Source: Alphaproteobacteria bacterium (GTDB lineage: Bacteria > Pseudomonadota > Alphaproteobacteria > Micavibrionales > Micavibrionaceae). From it: 64,000 bases of DNA. This document shows, piece after piece, positions 27,508 through 35,413 of the stretch. Numbering within the stretch: the first letter of the stretch is position 1; every line of letters starts with the position of its first letter. The stretch covers positions 21,833 to 85,832 of the forward strand of contig JAACQG010000013.1 of NCBI GenBank assembly GCA_009995045.1, in the 5' to 3' direction. A program made the translations under genes and the position numbers. Under the pieces are notes generated by a model, which ran no database searches, was not told where the DNA came from, and saw only the letters and a list, made by a program, of their open reading frames with translations.

Positions 27508-28254
27508 CTATAAAACATCCAGCATTTCCGCAACCAATGGATGACGCACGATATCACCATTGCTCAGGCGGCAAACCGCGATATTGGGCAATGCTTCCAA
27601 TCGACTTGAAATATCATCAAGGCCGCTCATCCCGTCGAGCAAATCCGATTGCTTTGGGTCACCTGTCACAACCATGGTCGAATGCCAACCAAGCCGCGAG
27701 AGGATCATTTTAAGCTGACCGTAGGTACAATTTTGCGCCTCATCAATCACAACAAATGAATTATTGAGCGTACGACCACGCATAAATCCAATCGGCGCAA
27801 TCTCGATCGTGCCGTCCTCGATATATTGACGTACTTTCTTGCCGCCCATACGATCACCAAGACAGTCATACAGCGGCCTTAAATACGGCGCCATTTTCTC
27901 TGCCATATCACCAGGAAGATAACCAAGAGATTCCCCTGCTTCCATCGCCGGACGTGAGAGGATAATCCGCTCAATTTGCCCCTTATCAAGGGCTTCTGCG
28001 GCTTTTGCGATTGCGATATATGTCTTACCCGTTCCTGCCGGCCCAATCGCCATAGTGAGGGAATGCGTATCAATGGCGCTCATCAAATCGGCCTGCCCGT
28101 CGGAGCGCGGCTTTATGTTCTTTACATATTTTTGATCGCGCCGTCCGTTAATCTCGGAATCAAGCGGGTGCCAATCGGCGCCGCCTTCATGAGCCTCGAA
28201 TGAGGGATGAACAATATTATTGTCTTTACGGTTTTTACGGATTTTTTTAGCCAT
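27508..28254 (-). CDS. PhoH family protein (ATPase)
   Basis: A 248-residue PhoH-like ATPase of the short type. Walker A GPAGTGKT lies near residues 70-77, Walker B VVIDEAQN near 170, the sensor region MVVTGDPKQSDL follows, and the end carries RHPLVAEML. The N-terminus is very basic (KKIRKNRKDN). PhoH proteins are linked to RNA metabolism and phosphate-stress responses but the exact role varies. GGAACCCTTAT precedes the ATG with no strong ribosome-binding site. Confidence 0.9.
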   Translation of the reverse strand: MAKKIRKNRKDNNIVHPSFEAHEGGADWHPLDSEINGRRDQKYVKNIKPRSDGQADLMSAIDTHSLTMAIGPAGTGKTYIAIAKAAEALDKGQIERIILSRPAMEAGESLGYLPGDMAEKMAPYLRPLYDCLGDRMGGKKVRQYIEDGTIEIAPIGFMRGRTLNNSFVVIDEAQNCTYGQLKMILSRLGWHSTMVVTGDPKQSDLLDGMSGLDDISSRLEALPNIAVCRLSNGDIVRHPLVAEMLDVL

Positions 28255-28324
28255 AGATAAGGGTTCCTTACATGCTAGGGTTGGGTAAACGCAGTGATAA
28301 AACGGGAATGTATGAGGGGTGGAA

Positions 28325-28338
28325 AAGCGACGCGAAGC
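28325..28338 (+). repeat. Short piece of the mini-hairpin repeat family
   Basis: AAGCGACGCGAAGC is identical to bases 60846-60859, the left end of the complete element before rlmE. The hairpin parts are not preserved here, so it is probably a relic. Confidence 0.5.
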
Positions 28339-28375
28339 GGGAAAAGAAGGGGAGAATAAATATTAAAACGCTCCG

Positions 28376-28396
28376 TTTGGTATTTATGATACCAAA
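28376..28396. promoter_or_regulatory. 21-base inverted repeat in the phoH-ilvA divergent region
   Basis: Perfect eight-base arms TTTGGTAT and ATACCAAA around a five-base loop. It lies midway in a 320-base divergent intergenic region and could be an operator for either gene. Another TACCAAA occurs near 28497. No other gene is seen in 28255-28574. Confidence 0.4.
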
Positions 28397-28574
28397 GCCT
28401 TCGCGTCTAATATGTGAGGTATGAGAATAAATCAGATATAATCCCTCAATAAGTCATCTCACTATACCAGAATCGAGACGCAATTCCTAATTTCATACCA
28501 AATTACACACATAAATTTTTGCCTTTTACGACAATTCGTTATAACTTGGCGTCTCACTTAACGAGGGCAACCAG

Positions 28575-29786
28575 ATGACGCTGACATTCGAAGACGTAAA
28601 GACCGCATATGATGCGATCAAAGATGCAACAATCCGCACACCAACCGTCAAGGCATCGCGCATTTCCCTGCATCTGGGCATTGATCTCTACCTTAAATTA
28701 GAAAACCTGCAACACACCAACGCATTTAAGGCACGCGGCGCGCTCAATAAGCTTTTAACGCTCAGCGAAGAACAACGCAAAAAAGGCGTCATCGCATGCA
28801 GCGCGGGCAATCACGCACAAGGGCTTGCCTATCACGCAACGCGCCTTGGCATTCCCTCAACCATCGTGATGCCCGAAGGAACACCGTTCAACAAAATCCA
28901 ACGCACCGAAGATTTCGGCGCAAAAGTTGTCCTGCATGGCACAAGCTTTGATGAGAGCGTTCAATTCACTATGGACATGGCCAAGGATAATAATTTCACC
29001 TTCATCCACCCATTCGACGACGAAACCGTTGTCGCAGGGCAGGGGACAATCGCGCTGGAAATGCTAGAACAAGTGCCGGATCTTGATGCCATCGTTGTGC
29101 CAATCGGCGGCGGCGGGTTGATTGCGGGCATGGCTTTGGCGGCAAAAAGCATAAATCCTGACATCGAAGTCATCGGCGCCCAGGCCGAAAAATTCGACGC
29201 CATGAAAGCAAAATTCGAAAAGAGCGAGACCCATTTCGGCGGCTCGACATTGGCCGAAGGCATCGCCGTACGCGAACCATCCGATAACAACCTCGCCATC
29301 ATCAATCAATATGTCGACCGCATCGATAGCGCAACCGAAGCCGAAATTGAAGACGCGGTATTTGACCTGCTGTCCTCCGAAAAACTGGTTGTTGAAGGCG
29401 CACCTGGCGCTGGCCTTGCGGTGATCAAAAACAATTTGAAAAAGTTTAAAGGAAAGAAAGTCGGCCTTGTTATCTGCGGCGGTAATATTGATTCGCGCTT
29501 GCTCTCCACGCTCATCTTGCGCGGCCTTGTCCGTGATGGCCGCATCACGCGCCTGACATTCGAAATCGACGACACCCCCGGGCAGCTTGCCGATATCTCC
29601 CGCATCATCGGCGAGAGCGGCGCAAACGTGGTCGAGGTCATCCACCAACGCATGATGCAAAGCGTCTCTCTCAAACAAGCCGAGCTTGAAGTGGTCGTGG
29701 AAGCCCGGGACAAACAGCATGTCAAACATCTGGTCAAAACCCTGCGCGCCCAAGGCTTTAAAGTCCGCACCGATAACGAAGTTTAA
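28575..29786 (+). CDS. ilvA: Threonine ammonia-lyase
   Basis: PLP enzyme converting threonine to 2-oxobutyrate, first step of isoleucine synthesis. The 403 residues are the medium form: catalytic domain with the PLP lysine in NAFKARGALNKL, CSAGNHAQGLAYH, and the Gly-rich phosphate-binding loop PIGGGGLIAG, followed by a single C-terminal ACT domain (about residues 330-403; FEIDDTPGQLADISRIIGE). ACGAGGGC precedes ATG. It overlaps the convergent MATE gene by four bases at the stop codons. A catabolic TdcB-like role is also possible. Confidence 0.93.
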   Translation: MTLTFEDVKTAYDAIKDATIRTPTVKASRISLHLGIDLYLKLENLQHTNAFKARGALNKLLTLSEEQRKKGVIACSAGNHAQGLAYHATRLGIPSTIVMPEGTPFNKIQRTEDFGAKVVLHGTSFDESVQFTMDMAKDNNFTFIHPFDDETVVAGQGTIALEMLEQVPDLDAIVVPIGGGGLIAGMALAAKSINPDIEVIGAQAEKFDAMKAKFEKSETHFGGSTLAEGIAVREPSDNNLAIINQYVDRIDSATEAEIEDAVFDLLSSEKLVVEGAPGAGLAVIKNNLKKFKGKKVGLVICGGNIDSRLLSTLILRGLVRDGRITRLTFEIDDTPGQLADISRIIGESGANVVEVIHQRMMQSVSLKQAELEVVVEARDKQHVKHLVKTLRAQGFKVRTDNEV

Positions 29787-31180
29787 CTGTGCTGCGGCTC
29801 TAAGCGTGCCAACCGCCAAAATGCGAATATAGCAACACCAACCGCCGCGAGGGCGTTTGACACGGCAATAGCGATAAAGACTGCTTCAATATCACTAAAC
29901 ATCACACTGGCAAGCCAGCTGAGCGGAATATAAAACGCCGCCGTGCGTAAAAGATACGTGCTAAGCCCCGTCAGGGGGCGTCCAATCGCATTAAAACAGC
30001 CCGCCGCAACCATCGTAATCCCATACCCAGACAGGCTGATCGGCACCAAAATAAGGTAACGGCTGATCTTGTTTTGCACCGCTGGCTCATCAACAAAAAT
30101 GGCGGAGATAAAATCGGCTGTGAAATATAAAAGCAATGCCATCAACAATGACCACGCCACACAAAAGCCAAAGCTTTGCGCCAGCGCAGTTTTCACGCGC
30201 GCCTTATCGCCCGCCCCCCAATTTTGTCCCGCCATCGGCCCAATCGCCGCCGACAGTGCAAACATGGGAATGCAGATCATGGATTCAATGCGTGTCGCCG
30301 GTCCAAACGCCGCAACAGCCTCGTTTCCGAATGTGGCAATGATCGCAGTCACGACGGCCACACCAATCGGATTAACCGCATTGCCTATCGCCGCGGGAAT
30401 GGCAATTTTGACGATATCAACGCAGGATGTAATAAAGTCTTGAAGCGGTGGAAGCACAAGCGAGATCATTTTCTCCCGATAGATCAAAAGCCACAGCGCC
30501 ATCGCAAAAGACACCATCCGCGCAATCATCGTCCCAATCGCCGCGCCCTCAACATCCATGGCGGGCACAACCCAAAACCCAAAGACAAAAGCAGGCGTGA
30601 TAACGATATTGATAATCGCCGATATCGTCATCACCATACTCGGCCAAAATGAATCTCCTGCCGCGCGGATTAATGCATTGGCAACCATCGGAATAATCAT
30701 AAACGGCATGGATATATACCAAATGCGCATATAGCGCACGATAATGTCCAAAACCTCTCCCGACGCGCCAAGCGCCGAAAACAAAGGGCGAATGGTGAAA
30801 TATCCGATCACAGAGATGAGCATCACAATGAATATCGCAAGCACAATGCTGTCTGTGGATCGCCGGCATGTTTTTGCCTCATCACGAACCCCGATAGAGC
30901 GCGAGACAACCGACCCCGCCCCCGCGCTTAAGCCAATCGCAAGGCTTGAGATGGTCAGCGATACGGGGAATGTGAATGACAGCGCCGCCAGCGGATTCGT
31001 CCCTAGCTGCCCAACATAATAGGTATCAGCAAGCGAGATCGACATAATCGCAAAAATCCCGATCACCATCGGCAAGCCGAGGCGCACAAGATTGATAAAC
31101 ACCGACCCCGATGTAAGGTCACGTTTATCGCGGTTATCACTCTTTTGTTGCGCAGCGGGTTGTTTAGAAGTTTCAGGCAT
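29783..31180 (-). CDS. MATE family efflux transporter
   Basis: A 465-residue multidrug and toxic compound extrusion protein with about twelve membrane helices in two six-helix halves. The first half shows GLPMVIGIFAIMSISLADTYYVGQLG, GLSAGAGSVVSRSIG and ALIRAAGDSFWPSMVM, typical of NorM/DinF-type members. The second half has AIGPMAGQNWGAGD. It exchanges Na+ or H+ for cationic drugs or metabolites; the substrate cannot be read from sequence. ATG 31180 is preferred to the adjacent TTG. Its stop overlaps the stop of ilvA. Confidence 0.92.
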   Translation of the reverse strand: MPETSKQPAAQQKSDNRDKRDLTSGSVFINLVRLGLPMVIGIFAIMSISLADTYYVGQLGTNPLAALSFTFPVSLTISSLAIGLSAGAGSVVSRSIGVRDEAKTCRRSTDSIVLAIFIVMLISVIGYFTIRPLFSALGASGEVLDIIVRYMRIWYISMPFMIIPMVANALIRAAGDSFWPSMVMTISAIINIVITPAFVFGFWVVPAMDVEGAAIGTMIARMVSFAMALWLLIYREKMISLVLPPLQDFITSCVDIVKIAIPAAIGNAVNPIGVAVVTAIIATFGNEAVAAFGPATRIESMICIPMFALSAAIGPMAGQNWGAGDKARVKTALAQSFGFCVAWSLLMALLLYFTADFISAIFVDEPAVQNKISRYLILVPISLSGYGITMVAAGCFNAIGRPLTGLSTYLLRTAAFYIPLSWLASVMFSDIEAVFIAIAVSNALAAVGVAIFAFWRLARLEPQHS

Positions 31181-31215
31181 CAAGGTAATTTAGGGCGATC
31201 AAAATTTTAGGCAAT

Positions 31216-31248
31216 AAAAAACTGCTGGCATGATGCTCAGCAGTTTTT
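31216..31248 (-). terminator. Rho-independent terminator of the iron-uptake operon
   Basis: AAAAACTGCTG and CAGCAGTTTTT arms followed by a T-run on the minus strand, 22 bases after the FTR1 stop. Confidence 0.85.
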
Positions 31249-31269
31249 AAAAAATGGATATGAATTAAT

Positions 31270-32118
31270 TTATTCTGCAGCCACGGCGCCGGAAAGAGAT
31301 TTTGCATTTGGCTTTTGTGATCTTCCAACACATTTATATGAAAGGCCAACAACCAGCAAAACAGCGAGACAGAACACAAGCTCCATCCCCGAAGGTTTAG
31401 GCGTATATCCCACCAAAACCTTCAGTGTTCCACCAAAAAATCCATGTCCGGAAATAATCGCGGATGTATCCCAAACTTGGCGCGTGAGCGACGGCAAGAT
31501 ATCAGCGGCGATAAGGAAATTCGCCCCTTGCGCCGCCATGCCTGCCGCCAAGATAATCAGCATCCAGCTTGTCACGGTAAAGATATGTCTCTGTGAGGCT
31601 TTGAGCAATCCAAGATATAACATTGCGCCAACGCAAACGCCGCCAATCATGCCGATCAAACCACCGAGCGCAACCTGCGTAAGGCTATACGCGCCTGATG
31701 CGCTCATACCATAGGTAAAGAGCGCAATTTCGGCGCCTTCACGCAGCGTTGACAACGCGACAACACCCACTAAAACATAAGCAGATTTCTGACCCGAGAT
31801 AACATCCGCGCCAACCGCTTTAATATTCTGCGCCAGCTCTCGCCCATGGGTTTTCATCCAAATCACCGTCCAGCTAATGAAAATCACCGCAATAAACATG
31901 ATCACAGCATTAAAAATTTCCTGCCCCATGCCTTCAATCGCAGATGAAATGCTCTGTGTGAAAAAGGCAATAATCGCTGACCCTAAAACACCAAGTCCAA
32001 GCCCCGCCAGCACAAGATGAACACGTCCCGGTAATCCGCGGGTCGCGGCCATCACGATGCCAATAACAAGCGCGACTTCGATAATCTCTCTAAAAACAAT
32101 GGTGGCTGTCGGAAACAT
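31270..32118 (-). CDS. FTR1/EfeU family iron permease
   Basis: A 282-residue membrane permease for iron. It has seven helices and two REXXE iron motifs, REIIE (residues 10-14) in the first helix and LREGAE in the fourth, which are essential in the family. The C-terminal 20 residues are Ser/Ala-rich. The gene begins seven bases after a cupredoxin-domain protein, and the pair sits behind a Fur box, so both are probably induced by iron starvation. EfeO and EfeB partners are not in the window. Confidence 0.93.
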   Translation of the reverse strand: MFPTATIVFREIIEVALVIGIVMAATRGLPGRVHLVLAGLGLGVLGSAIIAFFTQSISSAIEGMGQEIFNAVIMFIAVIFISWTVIWMKTHGRELAQNIKAVGADVISGQKSAYVLVGVVALSTLREGAEIALFTYGMSASGAYSLTQVALGGLIGMIGGVCVGAMLYLGLLKASQRHIFTVTSWMLIILAAGMAAQGANFLIAADILPSLTRQVWDTSAIISGHGFFGGTLKVLVGYTPKPSGMELVFCLAVLLVVGLSYKCVGRSQKPNAKSLSGAVAAE

Positions 32119-32125
32119 ATTTCAA

Positions 32126-32485
32126 CTACTCTGCTGTGATAGTACCGTTGGCTGTATCGCTATTAAATTCACCAACGAAATCATACGTGCCTGCCTCAAG
32201 CGCTTTAAGCTGAATGATCGCTTTTGAACGACCTGCAATCACTTTTTCACGGCGAAGATCATCGCTCTCGAATTCTTCAGGTGTTGCATCGTCATTATAA
32301 ACAACCAATGTAATCTCTTCACCCGCAGGGACGATAAGCGCATCAGGCGTAAAGACATGATCTTTAATGTGAAGCTCATACGTGTTTTCTTCTGGCGCTG
32401 TCGGCGTCGTATCTTCAGCATGGGTATAAGATGAAAACCCAATGGAAAGGGCGCAGGCAAGAAGAAGGAGTGATGTTTTTTTCAT
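32126..32485 (-). CDS. Periplasmic cupredoxin-domain protein (iron-uptake partner)
   Basis: A 119-residue secreted protein: signal peptide MKKTSLLLLACALSIGF through HAED, then a single cupredoxin-like domain (YELHIKDHVFTPDALIVPAG, EAGTYDFVGEF). Such domains form the N-terminal part of EfeO and occur alone beside FTR1 permeases. They probably bind iron or copper in the periplasm and hand it to the permease. The usual His-Cys-His-Met copper set is not complete here, so the metal is uncertain. ATG 32485 is preceded by AAGG. Confidence 0.85.
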   Translation of the reverse strand: MKKTSLLLLACALSIGFSSYTHAEDTTPTAPEENTYELHIKDHVFTPDALIVPAGEEITLVVYNDDATPEEFESDDLRREKVIAGRSKAIIQLKALEAGTYDFVGEFNSDTANGTITAE

Positions 32486-32509
32486 GATATAAACCTTATT
32501 TTGTATTGT

Positions 32510-32528
32510 AATGAGAACTATTCTCATT
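32510..32528 (-). promoter_or_regulatory. Fur box of the cupredoxin-FTR1 operon
   Basis: AATGAGAACTATTCTCATT has perfect eight-base arms around a three-base centre and matches the Fur operator pattern. It lies 25 bases before the cupredoxin start, in the expected promoter position. Confidence 0.8.
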
Positions 32529-32585
32529 GCAGCCATATAAATCCTCTGCGCATCAATAATCAAGATATTATTTGTTTAAAAAGAA

Positions 32586-32618
32586 AAAAGCCGCCAAACG
32601 CAAAATTTGACGGCTTTT
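32586..32618 (-). terminator. Rho-independent terminator of nrdB
   Basis: AAAAGCCG and CGGCTTTT arms, extended by CAAA/TTTG pairs, with a T-run on the minus strand 20 bases after the nrdB stop. Confidence 0.85.
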
Positions 32619-32639
32619 ATAAATAGGGTTTAGCGCGGA

Positions 32640-33734
32640 TTACTCAGCCGCAATCACGCCGTCTTTTTTGTCGGAATTATCACCAGACGCGTTACTCATA
32701 TTCGTCTCGTTCTTCTCATCTACGCCGTATTTACCCGCAAAGACATCACTTTCGAAAACGCCTTCCCATGTCCCTTGGGTGGACGCTTTTGAATATTCTG
32801 TCGCACGGTTTTCGAAGAAATTCGTATGTTCCGCACCATTCAACATTTCATCCATCCATGGAAGTGGATTTTCGGTGACGCCGTAAATCGGCTCAAGGTT
32901 AAGCTGCTGTAAGCGACGATCACCGATATAGCGGATATATTGCTTCACATCGACTGGCTCCATCCCTTCAATCGCGCCTTGTTCGAAACAAAGATCGATA
33001 AACGCATCTTCATGTTCAACCGTAATCTTACAACTTTCTGTGATCTCTGCCTTAAGCTCGTCATCCCAGATATCTGGATGCTCATCAACGAATGTGTTGA
33101 ACAATTTAATCATGGAGAGGCAGTGAAGCGTTTCATCACGCACTGACCATGTCACGATCTGACCCATCCCTTTCATCTTGTTAAAGCGCGGGAAGTTCAT
33201 CAAAATCGCAAAAGAAGCAAAGAGCGCAAGACCTTCGGTAAACGCGCCAAACATCGCCATTGTTTTGGCAATATCGCGTGGATTTTCCATCGATACATTT
33301 TGCATGTAATCGAATTTGTCTTTCATTTCTTTGTATTTAAGGAACGCGGAATACTCAACTTCGGGCATGCCGATTGTATCAAGAAGGTGAGAATAGGCGG
33401 CAATATGAACGGTTTCGATGTTAGAAAATGCAGAGAGCATCATTTGAACTTCAACCGGGCCGAACACTTGTGAGTAATGCTTCATGTAGCAATTATTCAC
33501 TTCAACATCTGATTGCGTAAAGAATCGGAAAATTTGAGTCATCAAATTCTTTTCAGACGGCGTCAGCGTCTTTTTCCAGTCATGCACGTCTTGCGCAAGT
33601 GGCACTTCTTCAGGGAGCCAGTGAATGCGTTGCTGCGTAAGCCACGCTTCATAGCACCATGGGTATAAAAACGGTTTATATACGTGACGCTCTTGTAATA
33701 GAGGCGATCCGGATTTTGGTGCATCGAGTGGCAT
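32640..33734 (-). CDS. nrdB: Ribonucleotide reductase beta subunit, class Ia
   Basis: Carries the diiron-tyrosyl radical cofactor of aerobic ribonucleotide reductase. In its 364 residues the metal and radical residues are visible: Glu-x-x-His and the radical Tyr seven residues after the Glu in NIETVHIAAYSHLL, plus a second Glu/His set in SVRDETLHCLSM and later EHEDAF. The C-terminal tail, which docks to NrdA, ends DKKDGVIAAE. AAGGAGAG precedes ATG. The partner nrdA lies 1.7 kb upstream on the same strand, separated by two plus-strand genes, so the subunits are not in one operon. Confidence 0.96.
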   Translation of the reverse strand: MPLDAPKSGSPLLQERHVYKPFLYPWCYEAWLTQQRIHWLPEEVPLAQDVHDWKKTLTPSEKNLMTQIFRFFTQSDVEVNNCYMKHYSQVFGPVEVQMMLSAFSNIETVHIAAYSHLLDTIGMPEVEYSAFLKYKEMKDKFDYMQNVSMENPRDIAKTMAMFGAFTEGLALFASFAILMNFPRFNKMKGMGQIVTWSVRDETLHCLSMIKLFNTFVDEHPDIWDDELKAEITESCKITVEHEDAFIDLCFEQGAIEGMEPVDVKQYIRYIGDRRLQQLNLEPIYGVTENPLPWMDEMLNGAEHTNFFENRATEYSKASTQGTWEGVFESDVFAGKYGVDEKNETNMSNASGDNSDKKDGVIAAE

Positions 33735-33886
33735 AGTTTCTCTCCTTGTTAAACTTTATTTAAAACTCAAATTACGATTCTTTATACTAGTAAGTGTAGG
33801 GTTCTAATCTCGATAACCGAGTCATTCTTGAATTTTATGTTTGAATAACGGGGATAAGTTTGGCGAAGCCACCCGAGAAAAGAAAA

Positions 33887-33934
33887 CATCCACATATTGT
33901 GTGAATAAAAATAGTAAACCACCATATATTGTGT
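33887..33934 (-). promoter_or_regulatory. Pair of NrdR boxes upstream of nrdB
   Basis: On the minus strand, ACACAATATATGGTGG (33934-33919) and ACACAATATGTGGATG (33902-33887) both fit the NrdR consensus. They begin exactly 32 bases apart, about three helical turns, as NrdR pairs do. They lie 150-200 bases before nrdB. The rest of 33735-34048 shows no gene. Confidence 0.65.
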
Positions 33935-34048
33935 TTTTCAATCCCTCTTTTAAAAAAAATCCCAATAATTTTAACAGCTTAACTTTTTCATAACTAATAT
34001 CCTGTTTAATAGAACTCTATCTTATGAAAATGAAAAGGGGAATCTACA

Positions 34049-34666
34049 ATGAAAATCAAAGGGCTATTAATGATGGGGGCGGCTTTGGTCGTCTGTGGGG
34101 CAACACATTCAGCGCAAGCAGCAGAGCGATTATCACTCAGTGAAGTGAATAATTTCGTCGCCAAGCTGACAAATGCGGTGAACAGTCCTGATCCAAATGT
34201 CGCACGCTCATTCTTACACAGAACAGTCAGCGCCAGCGCGACATATTCCAACACGCTCAATACGCCGTCCATGGATCCGAGATACGCGTATCAGGTTAAT
34301 AATGGCTACGGATTATCGCCATATTATCGTTATCCATACGCCTATAACACATATCTGAAACCAACAAGTTATAGCGCCGTGGGCAAAGCTGGGTTGATCA
34401 ATCAAATTGATCACAAGAAAGCGATGATTCCGCATTATCATCAAACAATGGATATCCTCGGCACACGTATGCCAGCCGATGCTTCATCTGCCTTGGTCGA
34501 TGTGAGTATGCGTGAATTCGGGCTTAGCTATGCCATGGCACCATATGGTGTGCAACACGGACAAAAAGTGCAGCACACCAATGCGAGATGTCAGCTGAAC
34601 GTCGGTAAGCAAGACGGACAAGTGATGCTCAAGGGTATGTCCTGTAATACAGTGCCAACGCTTTAA
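34049..34666 (+). CDS. Secreted protein, 205 aa, paralogue 1
   Basis: Signal peptide through HSAQA, then a mature domain of unknown family. It begins with the helix SEVNNFVAKLTNAV and a SFLHRTVSASATY segment, has a Tyr/Pro-rich insertion (about 80-110), then KAGLINQIDHKK, YHQTMDILGTRM, and a C-terminal pair of Cys in ARCQLNVGKQDGQVMLKGMSC. The same skeleton recurs in the next gene. It is exported, with the two Cys probably forming a disulfide. GAAAAGGGGAATCT precedes the ATG. A terminator follows, so it is transcribed alone. Confidence 0.75.
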   Translation: MKIKGLLMMGAALVVCGATHSAQAAERLSLSEVNNFVAKLTNAVNSPDPNVARSFLHRTVSASATYSNTLNTPSMDPRYAYQVNNGYGLSPYYRYPYAYNTYLKPTSYSAVGKAGLINQIDHKKAMIPHYHQTMDILGTRMPADASSALVDVSMREFGLSYAMAPYGVQHGQKVQHTNARCQLNVGKQDGQVMLKGMSCNTVPTL

Positions 34667-34685
34667 AAATTCTAACGAAACACTT

Positions 34686-34716
34686 AAAAGCCCTGCATTG
34701 CTATGCGGGGCTTTTT
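34686..34716 (+). terminator. Rho-independent terminator
   Basis: AAAAGCCC and GGGGCTTTTT arms with GCAT/ATGC pairs inside, 20 bases after the stop of the first secreted paralogue. Confidence 0.85.
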
Positions 34717-34800
34717 ACATGACTCACGTATTTTTATTGACATAATGCAAGGTAAGCGTCTATAGTCTCTCCAATTCACAAGCCGAGGGATATTAAGACG

Positions 34801-35358
34801 ATGAAACACATAACAATAAAAGCGATAACGCTAATATCAATCTTAACAATATTACCAATCTCCACGCTGAACAGCGCGAATGCCAAGCGCGATGTGATTA
34901 GCCAGCTTAAAGAAAACAACGCGCAATTTTCACAAATTTTGAACGCAAAATCTGATCCAGAAATTTTGCTGGACTTCCTGCATAACAAAATTGACGACAG
35001 CGCAGACATTACAATCAGCGTTAAAAATCCGCAAATCAACAATGCCGGTGCGATTGAGATGAAACTCACCAAAGCCGATTACATCAACAGCTACCTCTAT
35101 GGCCCGCGCCAAGTTAAAAACTACCATGCCGATATTAAGACATTGAATGCAAAAATGGACGATGAGACAAACACCCTCAACACGAAGGAAATCCTCACCG
35201 AAAGCGGTACAATGCTAAACCCGCATGACTATGCAGATCCGGGCCGCCCCTATAGCAGCATCACCGCCTGTGAGTCTCAATACAGCGTGGAAAGCGGACA
35301 GCCAACCCTCAAAAAAGCCACCTGTAAAACACAAATCGCATACGAAGAAGCGGTCTAG
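34801..35358 (+). CDS. Secreted protein, 185 aa, paralogue 2
   Basis: Signal peptide through SANA, then the same arrangement as its upstream neighbour: LNAKSDPEILLDFLHNKIDDSAD, KADYINSYLYG, NYHADIKTLNAKM, and ACESQYSVESGQPTLKKATC with paired Cys. It lacks the Tyr/Pro-rich insertion. Between paralogues the spacing of K-x-x-x-I-N, YH, L-x-x-x-M and C-x(n)-V-x-x-G-Q-x-x-L-K-x-x-x-C is conserved while much of the rest has changed. Function unknown; an envelope or extracellular role is inferred from the export signal. Confidence 0.75.
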   Translation: MKHITIKAITLISILTILPISTLNSANAKRDVISQLKENNAQFSQILNAKSDPEILLDFLHNKIDDSADITISVKNPQINNAGAIEMKLTKADYINSYLYGPRQVKNYHADIKTLNAKMDDETNTLNTKEILTESGTMLNPHDYADPGRPYSSITACESQYSVESGQPTLKKATCKTQIAYEEAV

Positions 35359-35368
35359 CCATAGAAAA

Positions 35369-35386
35369 AGGAGCCAATCGGCTCCT
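35369..35386 (-). terminator. Rho-independent terminator of nrdA
   Basis: AGGAGCC and GGCTCCT arms around AATC, followed by TTTTT on the minus strand, between the nrdA stop and the convergent secreted-protein gene. Confidence 0.7.
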
Positions 35387-35413
35387 CTCTCAAATTCTTA
35401 TCTATCGCTTAGC

